Counted from the stretch's first letter, positions 35,346 to 44,541 are shown. The stretch is 64,000 nt of DNA from Thermoflavimicrobium dichotomicum (GCF_900114055.1 NZ_FORR01000012.1:51704-115703), one strand, 5' to 3'. Notes: a model not told the origin generated them from the letters alone. Made by a program: numbers and translations.

Positions 35346-35700
35346 AATAAGCCGTCAAATTATCGACCATGCACTTGCCAACGGTGTTGGCATGATTCGT
35401 ATGGAAGATTTGACGGATATTCGAAATAGAGCAAAGTCTAAAAAAGAAGCTGGCAGAAACCTTCATTCATGGGCTTTCCACCAGTTAAAAGAAATGATTA
35501 AATACAAGGCTGAAATGGCTGGGATTCGCTTTGAATTGGTTAAACCGGACTACACCAGTCAAACTTGTAAATGTGGTCATCGTGAAAAAGCGAATCGAAA
35601 TGGCATCCAATTCAGATGCAAAAAGTGTGGTTATACCTGCCATGCTGATCTGAATGGAGCGATCAATATAGCCAAAGCCATTTCTGGGTTAGTAGCCTAG
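35344..35700 (+). pseudogene. tnpB: TnpB, C-terminal third
   Basis: About 118 codons remain, from HKISRQIIDHALANG to SGLVA. They keep the RuvC Glu (RMEDLTDI), the zinc ribbon CKCGHREKAN/CKKCGY and the final Asp (CHADLNGAINIA). The first catalytic Asp and the RNA-binding parts are gone. An ATG at 35392 could give a 102-residue peptide. Confidence 0.78.
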
Positions 35701-35869
35701 CGTACTGGTAACAGGTATGCCGCCCATGTGGGTACATGCGGCTTAGTGCCGTAGAACTGCAGGACGGGGTGATGACACACCCCTGAACTTGGGCGTTGTC
35801 CAAAACGGAAACGGACTGCGGACGCTAACGACCCAAGAATCCCACGGCTTCAGCCGTGTGGAGTGTCAA
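35701..35869 (+). ncRNA. omega/reRNA region of the collapsed IS605 element
   Basis: About 170 bases between the tnpB stop and the element end contain several hairpins (GCCGCccatgtgggtacatGCGGC; GGGGTGatgaCACCCC-like; CCACGGCttcaGCCGTG). They end in GGAGTGTCAA. In TnpB systems this 3' segment is transcribed into the guide RNA scaffold, with the flanking DNA acting as guide. The match is by position and form only. Confidence 0.5.
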
Positions 35870-35948
35870 TGGAGCGATATTGATCGGATTAGGTATTCGA
35901 CTATTCACTTCACAAAACGAGCATTGATACTACATACTTATTGCCTAA

Positions 35949-35992
35949 ACAACAAGCCGGCCATCCCTTAGCATACAGGGGGCCGGTTATTT
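35949..35992 (+). terminator. Rho-independent terminator-like hairpin
   Basis: GCCGGCC and GGCCGGT flank a loop of about 16 bases, followed by TATTTTGTG. The gene it served is no longer evident. Confidence 0.6.
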
Positions 35993-36145
35993 TGTGTCCA
36001 AATTTCAAAGAGAAATGAAGACCTAATTGGCATAGGCAGTAACGTACCTCTATACAGGAGCCTCAACGTAATGGATCAAACTTCACCAATATACAATTCC
36101 GAGCGAATCCAGTTCCTTATCGTCCTGTGGTTGACGAAACTCATT

Positions 36146-37174
36146 CTAACCAAAAAGTAATTGATCTACCGCTCGTTTCGCTTGCTCCAGTCGTTCTAGA
36201 TAAGAACCACGAATAGTCACAATGGGAATATTTCTTTCCTGAAACATTTGCTTGAGCTTTTCATTATTGCATTGTCTTATCTTTTCATCCCCGTGAACAC
36301 GAAAACCATCGTCAATCCACGGTACGTCTGGTTCCAGATAGAGATACAAGTCATAATTTTGTGCTAAAATGGCTCCTTCAATCCAGGAACATGGATAACC
36401 CAAATATAATTCAGCATAGTATTGACTCACTACTGCTTCTGAATCAATAAAAAGAACTTTGTTGGCTTCTTTTACTTTTTGGTATTCCATATATTTATGT
36501 CCAAATACGATTTCTTTAAAATGCTCCTCGTTAATGATACCGTCACAGCCACCGATTTCTTCACAAATGGTTCGCCCATATTCTTCTACATAAGTGGTGC
36601 CATAAATTTGCGCAAGATATCGGGTCAAGGTAGATTTCCCGCAGCTTTCAGTCCCTACGATGGCAACTTTTTTCACAAAGTAAGACTTCACTGCATTTGG
36701 AATATAATCCCAATACCGGTAGGGGCCATGTTTGCGGATGGCTGTTCCCGAAACAGGATAATGAGACCGGTCAGAATCAATGACTACATGTTCAGCGTCG
36801 GGGTATAATCGTTTGAAGATGGGATCATAGGAATGTTCGGAACTAAAGACCACATCAATCGGTTTACCAATCGCTTTTTTTATCTCATACGCCCCTTTTT
36901 CCCAATCATAAGTTTCATCACTAGGTGCATCGTCTTCTACTGCTAACACTTTTACGTTTTCCATATCCCTGGTTACAGTGGTTAGCCATTGCAGGCGTAC
37001 GGAATGAGGGAGATCAGGGATTCTTCCAGCTTGACAGAGTAAAGAGTCTCTACTCTTGCTATAGCTCAAAATAACATATAACTCTTCGACCATACATGCC
37101 GCTTTTGTTATTACATAAACATGTCCCATATGAAGCGGAAGAAATTTTCCTCCAAAAAATCCTACTTTTTTCAT
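36146..37174 (-). CDS. nadR: NadR-type bifunctional NMN adenylyltransferase / ribosylnicotinamide kinase
   Basis: This 342-residue protein has an N-terminal nucleotidyltransferase domain with GGKFLPLHMGH (residues 8-18; HxGH-type) and SGTAIRKHG. A C-terminal kinase domain has the P-loop GTESCGKST at 174-182. It phosphorylates nicotinamide riboside and adenylates NMN to NAD+. The N-terminal repressor HTH of enterobacterial NadR is absent. Start ATG 37174 lies inside the pnuC stop (GTATGA) with AGAGAAGTGAG upstream; the longer upstream frame overlaps pnuC and was rejected. With pnuC it forms a nicotinamide riboside salvage operon. Confidence 0.92.
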   Translation of the reverse strand: MKKVGFFGGKFLPLHMGHVYVITKAACMVEELYVILSYSKSRDSLLCQAGRIPDLPHSVRLQWLTTVTRDMENVKVLAVEDDAPSDETYDWEKGAYEIKKAIGKPIDVVFSSEHSYDPIFKRLYPDAEHVVIDSDRSHYPVSGTAIRKHGPYRYWDYIPNAVKSYFVKKVAIVGTESCGKSTLTRYLAQIYGTTYVEEYGRTICEEIGGCDGIINEEHFKEIVFGHKYMEYQKVKEANKVLFIDSEAVVSQYYAELYLGYPCSWIEGAILAQNYDLYLYLEPDVPWIDDGFRVHGDEKIRQCNNEKLKQMFQERNIPIVTIRGSYLERLEQAKRAVDQLLFG

Positions 37175-37851
37175 ACGCTCACTTCTCTCTTTACCGCCCG
37201 ATTCCAGTTCCAATAGCCATAGACAGCATTGAATAGATAGGCAGCCCACATCATTAATACAGAAACATCATTTCCTGTTTTTATAAAAGCATGAAACCAC
37301 ATCCCGATCGAGAGGATGTCAACAAGAATCCATAATAGCCATTGTTCTTTGAATCGCTTAATCATGAACCACATCGCGATCATTTGCAGGACCATTGTAG
37401 CGGCATCAATGAAAGGGAGATTCCCTTTGATAAGTTGTAAGATCATACCACAGATAAGCGTGGCAACAATGGTCACAATGGACCAAATCCATTTTTCTTT
37501 TTTCGTCATCACGGCTACTTTAACATCAAACGCTTCATTCTGGACTTTTTTCTTTCGCCAAACCCATAGACCGTAGAATTGCATGGGCAGAAAATAGAAT
37601 GCGTTTAAGGCAACTTCGCCATAAAAACCTTGTTGATAAGAGAGATAAGCATATAAAGAGACATTAATAATTCCGAAATAATAGTTTGAAATTTTTCCTT
37701 TTGCAACCAAAACGACACTTAACATCCCTGTTAATGAACTAATGACACCTATTAAACTATCTTTCCATACATAGGATAAATATAAGGTGATCAAAGTAAA
37801 AGAGATTAGCCATATTCTTTCAAACCATGTCCAATCCTTTAACCACTTCAT
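37171..37851 (-). CDS. pnuC: nicotinamide riboside transporter PnuC
   Basis: This 226-residue membrane protein has about seven hydrophobic segments and the family features LTGMLSVVLVAKGKISNYYFG, NAFYFLPMQFYGLWVW and a NAVYGYWNW end. It imports nicotinamide riboside by facilitated diffusion; trapping is by the kinase NadR, whose gene overlaps by 4 bases. The ATG has AGAGGAA upstream. No NAD-responsive riboswitch was recognised in the 130 bases before it. Confidence 0.92.
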   Translation of the reverse strand: MKWLKDWTWFERIWLISFTLITLYLSYVWKDSLIGVISSLTGMLSVVLVAKGKISNYYFGIINVSLYAYLSYQQGFYGEVALNAFYFLPMQFYGLWVWRKKKVQNEAFDVKVAVMTKKEKWIWSIVTIVATLICGMILQLIKGNLPFIDAATMVLQMIAMWFMIKRFKEQWLLWILVDILSIGMWFHAFIKTGNDVSVLMMWAAYLFNAVYGYWNWNRAVKREVSV

Positions 37852-37987
37852 TTCCTCTGTCCTTTACTAACATTATTCTGTTTAAAACATTCAAATAGGT
37901 AAATGCAACCAAGCATGAAAAACAGATTTATTAACATGTTTTATGGTCGTTTGATGAATAAGTTGGCACCATCCATCTTGGCTAATT

Positions 37988-38932
37988 TTAAAAACTGTCA
38001 GTTCTCACCTTTTTGTCTAGCAAAGTGTCCTTATTTTTTACTGTCTTTACACGTTTTGCAGATACCAGAACACCAATAATCACGCAGATTCCACCTATTG
38101 CTTGATACCATGTTAAAGTTTCACCAATAAAAATAATCGCAAATATGGAAGCAAAGACAGGAATTAAATTTAAGAATACACCTGCTCGGGAAGCTCCAAC
38201 TTGTTCTACGGCTGTATTCCAGGATAAAAAAGCAATGATGGAAGCAAAAAAGCCGACGAATAAGAGTATAAAGATCAAAGAAGGTGTCCAGGTAATGGTT
38301 GTTTCAGGTTGTTGAAGTTCCCAAATGCTTAAAGGCAATAATAAAATGATGCCGATAAACATGGTAATACAAAATGAACTGTATTTTGGTATAATGCCAG
38401 CATATTTCTTTACAATAACAGAATAAAAACTCCACGACATCACGGCAATTATCACTAGCAAATCTCCTATGTTAAAAGAAAAAGCGAATAAAGTTTGCAT
38501 TGAACCTTGGGAAAGAATAAATAAAACGCCAATGATAGATAAAATGGTTCCTATCATTTGGATTATGTTTAAGCGTTCCTTAATTATTAAAAAAGACAAG
38601 ATAGCGATAATGAGAGGTGTTGTAGAATTCACTACAGAAGCATTAATGGATGTCGTATAATGCAAGGCAAAATACAAGCAGGTGTTATAACCAACAATAC
38701 CTGAAATGGTCATAAGCAAAAGAGTGCCTCTATGCTGCATAAGTATCTGGCGTTCTTCTTTGATTTTTCTCCAGATAAAGGGTAAGAAAATAATAAAAGC
38801 AATACACCATCGCAAAAATGAAAAGGTAAAAGCAGGTAAATAATTTGCTGCTGCTCTTCCTACTACAAAGTTGCCTCCCCAAATGAGATTCGCCAGAATT
38901 AAAAGAAAATAAGGGGATTTTAGTTTGTTCAT
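37988..38932 (-). CDS. EamA/DMT-family transporter
   Basis: This 314-residue protein has ten predicted membrane helices in two EamA repeats (LIWGGNFVVGRAA near the start; FIGETLTWYQAIGGICVIIGV near the end) and a short basic tail. The family exports small metabolites and amino acids, and the substrate is unknown. AGGTG precedes the ATG. It is transcribed away from the gamma-glutamyltransferase-like gene. A paralogue lies at 42292. Confidence 0.88.
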   Translation of the reverse strand: MNKLKSPYFLLILANLIWGGNFVVGRAAANYLPAFTFSFLRWCIAFIIFLPFIWRKIKEERQILMQHRGTLLLMTISGIVGYNTCLYFALHYTTSINASVVNSTTPLIIAILSFLIIKERLNIIQMIGTILSIIGVLFILSQGSMQTLFAFSFNIGDLLVIIAVMSWSFYSVIVKKYAGIIPKYSSFCITMFIGIILLLPLSIWELQQPETTITWTPSLIFILLFVGFFASIIAFLSWNTAVEQVGASRAGVFLNLIPVFASIFAIIFIGETLTWYQAIGGICVIIGVLVSAKRVKTVKNKDTLLDKKVRTDSF

Positions 38933-39112
38933 ATGTTTTCACCTCAGAACACCCAAAAACTGTTAAAGATCTTACTTCACCCATTTCACCTGTTAGCTAC
39001 GAACGGGCGAAAGTTTCACTGTTGTAAGAATTTTGGGCGTTTGGTATCAGTATACCACATTGAGTACTCAAGGTAGCATGATCTTCAATGGATATTATTA
39101 AGGAGGAGCAAA

Positions 39113-40720
39113 ATGAAATTTCACGCGTTACACAATCCCTATCCATCCCAACGTATGCCGGTATATGCCAAAAATGGAATGGTCGCTACTTCACACCCTT
39201 TGGCAGCACAAGCTGGTTTGGATATGTTAAAAAAGGGAGGAAATGCCATTGATGCAGCAATCGCCACAGCTGCAGCTCTTACCGTCGTTGAGCCTACTTC
39301 CAACGGAATTGGCGGCGATGCATTTGCTCTGGTGTGGTGTAACGGAAAATTACATGGACTCAATTCCAGTGGACCTGCTCCAAAAGGTATCAGTATTGAA
39401 AAACTGGAGAAAAAAGGAATCAAGGAAATCCCTCATTATGGCTGGTTACCTGTTACAGTGCCAGGAGTTCCAGCGGCATGGGCAGAGCTTTCCGAAAGAT
39501 TCGGGAAGCTTCCACTGACCAAGGTGTTGGAACCTGCCATTCGCTATGCGGAAGAAGGATACCCTCTCTCACCGACGGTAAGCAAGTATTGGAAAAAAGC
39601 GTATCAGCATTATAGACGGGTACTACAAGGACCTGAATTTGCTCATTGGTTTGAAACATTTGCACCGGAAGGAAGGGCACCAGAAGCAGGAGAAATTTGG
39701 CGTTCACGAGGTCATGCTGAAACGTTACAATCCATTGCTGAAACAAAAGCCCACTCGTTTTATCAGGGTGAGATTGCAGAAAAAATTGTGGCTTTTGCAA
39801 AAAAATATGAGGGTTATTTATCTCTGGAGGATCTAGCTTCCTTTCAACCTGAATGGGTGAATCCCATTTCTGTCAACTATCGTGGATACGATATTTGGGA
39901 GATTCCACCGAATGGGCAAGGACTTGTTGCTCTTATGGCTTTAAATATCCTGAAAGGGTTTGAACTGATTGAGAAGGAAGTTGAACGTACCTACCATTTA
40001 CAAATTGAAGCGTTAAAACTGGCTTTTGTGGATGGAAAGAAATATATCACAGATCCAAAATATATGAATGTAAAAGTTGAAGACCTTCTATCTGAAAGCT
40101 ATGCTGAGATTCGTCGTAAACAAATAGGCGAACAAGCCCTGCTTCCAGAAGCCGGGAAGCTGCCAAGTGGTGGTACGGTATATTTAGCTGCAGCAGATTG
40201 CGAAGGGAATATGGTTTCTTATATCCAAAGCAACTTCCATGGCTTTGGTTCAGGCTTGGTTGTGCCAAGCACAGGGATCAGCTTGCAAAATCGTGGACTT
40301 ACATTTTCGCTGGATCGAAATCATGCTAACTGTTTACAACCGGGTAAGAAGACCTATCATACCATTATTCCTGGCTTTATTACCAATGAAGGTCAACCTG
40401 TTGGCCCATTTGGTGTGATGGGTGGATATATGCAACCACAAGGGCATTTGCAAGTGGTGTCCAATATGATTGATTTTCACCTCAATCCACAAGCTGCTTT
40501 GGACGCACCACGATGGCAGTGGTTAGAAGATAAAAGAGTGGAAGTGGAAAGAGGCGTTCCGGACCATATTGTTCAATCTTTGATTCGACGTGGTCATGAC
40601 ATTCGCATTGCTGCAGATAACGGGGCATTTGGCCGAGGGCAGATCATTTTGAAACAAGACAATGGAGTTTTGGTGGGTGGCACTGAACCGCGTACTGACG
40701 GGGAAGTGGCTGCCTGGTAA
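39113..40720 (+). CDS. gamma-glutamyltransferase-like Ntn hydrolase (YwrD type)
   Basis: This 535-residue protein has GGNAIDAAIATAAALTVVEP and GIGGDAFALVW. The autoprocessing Thr355 is in SGGTVYLAAAD, where the chain would be cut into large and small subunits. GGYMQPQGHLQV is typical of the YwrD/gamma-glutamyltranspeptidase-like subgroup. No signal peptide is seen, so it is probably cytoplasmic, unlike secreted GGT. It may hydrolyse gamma-glutamyl or related amide compounds. The ribosome binding site is AAGGAGGAG, and a terminator follows. Confidence 0.9.
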   Translation: MKFHALHNPYPSQRMPVYAKNGMVATSHPLAAQAGLDMLKKGGNAIDAAIATAAALTVVEPTSNGIGGDAFALVWCNGKLHGLNSSGPAPKGISIEKLEKKGIKEIPHYGWLPVTVPGVPAAWAELSERFGKLPLTKVLEPAIRYAEEGYPLSPTVSKYWKKAYQHYRRVLQGPEFAHWFETFAPEGRAPEAGEIWRSRGHAETLQSIAETKAHSFYQGEIAEKIVAFAKKYEGYLSLEDLASFQPEWVNPISVNYRGYDIWEIPPNGQGLVALMALNILKGFELIEKEVERTYHLQIEALKLAFVDGKKYITDPKYMNVKVEDLLSESYAEIRRKQIGEQALLPEAGKLPSGGTVYLAAADCEGNMVSYIQSNFHGFGSGLVVPSTGISLQNRGLTFSLDRNHANCLQPGKKTYHTIIPGFITNEGQPVGPFGVMGGYMQPQGHLQVVSNMIDFHLNPQAALDAPRWQWLEDKRVEVERGVPDHIVQSLIRRGHDIRIAADNGAFGRGQIILKQDNGVLVGGTEPRTDGEVAAW

Positions 40721-40723
40721 TAA

Positions 40724-40772
40724 AAAAGCAGCTTCTTGTCTCGGTTGTGAGTCAGGAAGCTGCTTTATGTTT
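40724..40772. terminator. bidirectional terminator between ggt-like and yyaC-like genes
   Basis: AAGCAGCTTC and GAAGCTGCTTT form a 10-bp stem with T-rich tails on both strands. Confidence 0.8.
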
Positions 40773-41327
40773 CTATTCTTTGGAGGATTTCAACTGATCG
40801 ACCGCTTTAAGAATTCCAGAGGAAATTACTTTGGCCATGGAGTAGACAAGATGGAGTCGAGTGCTTTGCAGAATGTACATTCCATTTGTCCCCATCATAT
40901 CTACAATGCCTTTTATATAGAAATCTCCAACCTCAGGTAGATTCTTTTTCAATCCTTTACCAGGACTTAAAGGGCCATTTCCGACTTTGATTAAGCCGAT
41001 GTCTTTATATTTTCCCAGGCAAGCATCAACAACAAGAATGTAAGAAGAGGGATGGGCATGTTTGATGTTGTTTATGATCTGATCCAGGTTCATTGCATGA
41101 ACCGGATTACTTAAGGTGCCATAAATGATGATTGCTGATTCGTCTGCTTCTGATAGAAACGTTCCTACCAATGGTCCCAGCGAATCGCCCGTACTTCGAT
41201 CTGTACCAATACAAAGACAAACAAGTTTGGAAGAAAGAAAGGCTTTTTGAGATAAAAATCGGGTTAGTTTGATTGAAAGCAGGTGGACAGCATCCACATG
41301 ATCATACTCGACCTGAAAACTTTCCAT
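40773..41327 (-). CDS. yyaC: spore protein YyaC (DUF1256, Gpr-protease-like fold)
   Basis: This 184-residue protein has LVCLCIGTDRSTGDSLGPLVGTFL, the YyaC signature resembling the hydrogenase-maturation/GPR fold, and LVVDACLGKYKDIGLIKV. NGPLSPGKGLKKNLPEVGD is also a family block. YyaC is restricted to endospore formers, so this gene is the clearest sign of sporulation in the window. AGGAGGAATAT precedes the ATG. It may be expressed from a forespore promoter, which I could not identify. Confidence 0.9.
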   Translation of the reverse strand: MESFQVEYDHVDAVHLLSIKLTRFLSQKAFLSSKLVCLCIGTDRSTGDSLGPLVGTFLSEADESAIIIYGTLSNPVHAMNLDQIINNIKHAHPSSYILVVDACLGKYKDIGLIKVGNGPLSPGKGLKKNLPEVGDFYIKGIVDMMGTNGMYILQSTRLHLVYSMAKVISSGILKAVDQLKSSKE

Positions 41328-41439
41328 ATATTCCTCCTGATGTAATCGATCCGACTCTATGTTGCTTTAGATATATTAACAGCTTTTCTATCAATCAAGT
41401 AGATGAAATATTATTATGAAAATTAAAATCGAAAAATCT

Positions 41440-41650
41440 TAGGCATATTTGGATGAGAGCGAGCATTAGACGTAGGAGGATTTTTGACTTTTCGTATGTC
41501 CGATCCATCTAAGCCTTTTCTTACAAACCTTTTTGAAGAAAAAAACGAATCGGGACCGAAGGCAAGAGCTCGTGTAAACCCTTGCAAAAGAGGCGAATTC
41601 GGTCCCACAGACTACAAAATTTCCGGTGCGGCTGGATGGGGTGGTTGTAA
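41440..41650 (+). mobile_element. mosaic of IS605-like left end and IS3 orfB remnant
   Basis: GGATGAGAGCGAGC at 41452 begins a copy of the left-end motif seen at 14590 (minus strand), degraded further on. From about 41535 the DNA resembles the IS3 element at 43556-43650: both have AAAAAACGAA or AAAAAGACGAA, GGACCGAA/GGGCCGAA, GAGCTCGTG and ATTCGGTCCCACA. The reading frame is broken. This is therefore a scar of at least two elements. Confidence 0.5.
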
Positions 41651-41656
41651 GCTAAT

Positions 41657-41935
41657 TTATTGATTTTTCCTTACAAAAGTGATAATGTCTTGCAATTCCT
41701 GATGTAGTTGTTCAATTTCCTGGCGGTTCAGAAGTATAGGAAGCATCCCAACGGAAACAATCAGAGAGTCTTCATGACTGTTTTTTATGGTATTCAATGT
41801 CTGATACATTTCCTCTGTTTGCTTTTGATTCCAAACTGATTCTACAGGTATGTTTCTGATTTGTTTTATAACCAACTCGTTTGTATCGGAATGAAACTCA
41901 CCTGAAATCAATTGTCCGCTTATGTGTTGATTCAC
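41657..41935 (-). CDS. hypothetical protein, 92 aa
   Basis: No family was recognised. Start GTG 41935 follows AGGAGG at 9 bases; TTG 41962 lies upstream of that ribosome binding site and was rejected. The protein is soluble, with an Ile/Gln/Glu-rich helical C-terminus (RQEIEQLHQELQDIITFVRK). It sits between two insertion-element scars and is probably a small accessory gene. Confidence 0.5.
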   Translation of the reverse strand: MNQHISGQLISGEFHSDTNELVIKQIRNIPVESVWNQKQTEEMYQTLNTIKNSHEDSLIVSVGMLPILLNRQEIEQLHQELQDIITFVRKNQ

Positions 41936-41997
41936 CGGGTTCACCCTCCTCAGTCTTGACAAACTCTGTTTATTTTTTCCGAAATCCTTTTTATTTA

Positions 41998-42080
41998 TAG
42001 AATGCGAGCAAGAGAACAGGAATGAAAGCGAGCGTCGACGAGGGAGGGCGTTTTCTCTCTCGCAAGTCCGGTAAGATCCG
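41998..42080 (+). repeat. IS605-like left-end repeat
   Basis: ATGCGAGCAAGAG, then GAATGAAAGCGAGCGTCGACGAGGGAGGGC and AAGTCCGG, matches the left end at 14530-14640 (minus strand) except that the central TAGCTTCAGCTA hairpin is missing. No transposase lies next to it. Confidence 0.55.
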
Positions 42081-42291
42081 CCATAATTAACTTTTCACCA
42101 CTTATCCTTTTGCCGAATTGAACCAAATTCTGGTCTGGTTTCGCAACTAAAACCAATTGTTCTTCTTTTATTGTGATAAAATTCAAGTCGGGATCTTCTT
42201 GTTTTTTTATAAAGTATGATTATTGTTATATCATACTTACAAATCCCTTGTTGAAACAACAAATTGACCTTGGGATGAGGGAGGGCTTTTA

Positions 42292-43197
42292 ATGCAAACA
42301 AGCAAGATAAAAACCTATGCTCTTCTTTTTTTTACTACAACCATATGGGGCGGGGCTTTTGTTGCGGGGAAAATTGCAACTGAAAGCTTACATCCAGTCA
42401 CAGTCGCCTTTTTCCGCTTTTTTGGAGCAAGCCTGATTTTGTTTCCTTTGATGTGGTGGAAAGAACCGAAACAACCAGTTCCGACGAAAAAGGATTGGGG
42501 AATGTTTTTGTTGCTTGGTCTTACGGGGATTTTTTTGTATAATGTTTGTTTTTTTATTGCCACTAAATTTGCACCTATTGTAAAAAGTTCTTTGGTTATC
42601 GCTGTAAATGCTCCTTTAATCACGCTATTTTCAGCTGTTTTCTTGAAAGAGAAAATAAACTGGAAGGATATACTTGGAGTGATAACGGCTTTATTTGGTG
42701 CTTTATATATCATAACGAATGGACAATTGAGTGTTATTTTAGAACTTGAATTTGCTCCGATTGATTTGGTCTTGATTTCTGCCTGTCTAAGTTGGAGTAT
42801 TTATTCAGTGATTGGAAAGGTTGTAATGAAAAAATACAGTCCATTAACCGCAACTACCTATGCAACAGGCTTCGGAACGATATTGTTATCTCCCTTAGCT
42901 ATTTACTATACCTCTTTGGATTCAATAAAAGGCAGTGGGTGGGAGGTATGGTTAAGCGTACTATATGTAGCTGTTATGGTTTCTGCTATCAGCTTTGTCT
43001 GGTGGTATAGAGGTATACAAAATGTTGGGGCATCAACAGCATCTGTTTTTATCAATGTTATGCCTATATCTGCAACTGTTATGGGAACTGTATTTTTTAA
43101 TGAACAATTAACAATAACCCATGGTATAGGGGCATTATTTGTGTTTAGTGGAATATTTTTTATGATTTATCCGAATGCGAACGAGAAAACCCCTTAG
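42292..43197 (+). CDS. EamA/DMT-family transporter
   Basis: This 301-residue protein has ten predicted helices in two EamA repeats (TTIWGGAFVAGKIATESL; FNEQLTITHGIGALFVFSGI). AGGGAGGGC precedes the ATG. Its last codons (PNANEKTP and stop) lie in a copy of the IS605-like left-end repeat, so the natural C-terminus may have been replaced. The paralogue at 37988 is in the opposite direction. The substrate is unknown. Confidence 0.87.
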   Translation: MQTSKIKTYALLFFTTTIWGGAFVAGKIATESLHPVTVAFFRFFGASLILFPLMWWKEPKQPVPTKKDWGMFLLLGLTGIFLYNVCFFIATKFAPIVKSSLVIAVNAPLITLFSAVFLKEKINWKDILGVITALFGALYIITNGQLSVILELEFAPIDLVLISACLSWSIYSVIGKVVMKKYSPLTATTYATGFGTILLSPLAIYYTSLDSIKGSGWEVWLSVLYVAVMVSAISFVWWYRGIQNVGASTASVFINVMPISATVMGTVFFNEQLTITHGIGALFVFSGIFFMIYPNANEKTP

Positions 43198-43202
43198 CTT
43201 TC
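43173..43202 (+). repeat. partial IS605-like left-end repeat
   Basis: AATGCGAACGAGAAAACCCC and TTAGCTTTCTATG resemble the left-end hairpin at 14590-14640 (minus strand). It provides the stop of the EamA gene and ends 30 bases before the IS3 element. Confidence 0.5.
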
Positions 43203-43295
43203 TATGCAATTGCTATTGTATTGTTTATAATGACCCCATAATCTTCCAGACAAAGTTTAAGTTATAATTGAGGAAGAAGAAAGGGGTCGTTTTTA

Positions 43296-43583
43296 ATGGG
43301 AAGGAGAAAATGGACAGCTGAACAGAAAATGGAGATTGTGTTAGCTGGAATGGCACCAGGAGCAAATATCTCTGCTGTATGCAGAGAATACGGAATATTA
43401 CAACCACAATATTACAAGTGGAGAGAGTCTTTTATTCAAGGTGGACTATCTGCCTTGTCTAGCGGTCTATCTAATAGAGAAGGCGAACTGGAAAAAGAGT
43501 TAAAAGAAGCCAAGGCTCTGATTGGTGAGCAAGCCATGCAAATTGAGATTCTCCGAAAAAAGACGAACTGGGGCCGAAAGTAA
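43296..43583 (+). CDS. IS3-family transposase OrfA
   Basis: This 95-residue helix-turn-helix protein (RRKWTAEQKMEIVLAGMAPG, SAVCREYGILQPQYYKWRE) is followed by a coiled coil (EGELEKELKEAKALIGEQAMQ). It is the DNA-binding half of the transposase. The C-terminal codons overlap the slip site that would yield OrfAB. The ATG follows a T-rich stretch, with GAAAGGGG about 8 bases upstream. Confidence 0.9.
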   Translation: MGRRKWTAEQKMEIVLAGMAPGANISAVCREYGILQPQYYKWRESFIQGGLSALSSGLSNREGELEKELKEAKALIGEQAMQIEILRKKTNWGRK

Positions 43584-44437
43584 GCACTCGGGAGCTCGTG
43601 CAAACCTTAGTAGAAGAAGGGTATTCGGTCCCACAAATTACGAAGACCCTTCGTATGAACCGCACCTATGGATACGAGCTAATAAAAGAGAAAGAGCCAA
43701 AAAAGCGTGTACAGAATGACGAAGCAACGCTTCGTCAAAAGATTCAAGAGCTTTGTGGAATGTTCCCAACCAATGGATATCGGTGGATTCGTATCTGGTT
43801 AAAGAAAAAGTATGGCATCAATGTGAATCATAAAAGAGTGTACCGGATCATGAAAGAGCTTGGTTTGCTAAGCAAACCAGCACATTACCAGGCCAAACGG
43901 AAAAAGAAAATCGGAAAGATCCCTGTCTCACGATCCAATGAGCATTTTCAAGTGGACATGACAAAAATCTGGTGTAGTCAAGATGGCTGGGGCTATCTCT
44001 TTGCGGTTATTGATGCATATGACAAGGAGATTGTCGGATACAAATTCTTATGATTCTGTCGCACTGATGAGTTTCTTTTTACTGTTGATCAGGCGCTAAA
44101 CAACCGATTTACCTTTGGTACACAAGAAAAAGGTCTCACAATTAGGAGTGACAATGGGTGTCAAATGACGAGTCGCCACTTTATGAAAGCACTGAAAGAT
44201 ACAGGGTTTAAGCAAGAGAGAACGGGATACAACAATCCTGACGCAGACGCTTATATTGAGCGCTGGTTTCGTACCCTGAAAGAAGAAACGGTTTGGTTCC
44301 AAGAATATTCTTCCTTCTTGGAAGCTAAAAATGACATTGATCAAACTATAAAATTCTACAATGATGAGAGACCACATTCTTTGGGATATTTATCCCCTAA
44401 AGAGTTTCGACAATCTATAACTTCAAATGTTGCTTAA
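43562..44437 (+). pseudogene. IS3-family transposase OrfB with an in-frame stop
   Basis: The rve/DDE domain is complete in sequence: Asp in QVDMTKIWCS, Asp in RSDNGCQMTS, Glu in YIERWFRTLKEE. The N-terminal HTH_21 part (SVPQITKTLRMNRTYGYELI) is also present. A TGA at 44051-44053 (KFL-stop-FCRTDEF) interrupts it, where a single C to T change from CGA would explain the stop. This copy should not make active transposase on its own. Confidence 0.88.
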
Positions 44438-44459
44438 ATGTCTGGACAAACGGGGTTCA

Positions 44460-44541
44460 TTAAGGGATTTAAAGAAATTATAACTGATGAAAATGGGGAC
44501 ACATATGAAGGAGAGATTTGGTTTATAGGTGAATTAGAGTA
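44460..44541 (+). pseudogene. C-terminal remnant next to the IS3 element
   Basis: About 26 codons read GFKEIITDENGDTYEGEIWF and end GELE-stop. The text looks protein-like and starts exactly at the IS3 right end. The 5' part is not found on the other side of the element. Family unknown. Confidence 0.4.

Larger units (their letters stand above)
34880..35869 (+). mobile_element. collapsed IS200/IS605 element (tnpA-tnpB)
   Basis: The left end has a CCCACTGGCTTTAGCTGTGGG hairpin near 34900-34925. A frameshifted tnpA runs directly into the 3' third of tnpB, and the right end carries CCCAAGAATCCCAC, a GGCTTCAGCC hairpin and GGAGTGTCAA ending at 35869. A normal member is about 1.7-2 kb, so around 800 bases covering the end of tnpA and most of tnpB are missing. 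It cannot supply its own transposase. Confidence 0.8.
43231..44459 (+). mobile_element. IS3-family insertion sequence
   Basis: This 1229-bp element has imperfect terminal repeats (left TGACCCC..TCCAGACAAAG; right end reads TGAACCCCGTTTGTCCAGACA from outside). It carries orfA and, in the -1 frame, orfB with the frameshift heptamer-like AAAAAAG at 43556-43562. A second copy of the right end lies inverted at 63913-64000. No clear target duplication is seen. Confidence 0.88.
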
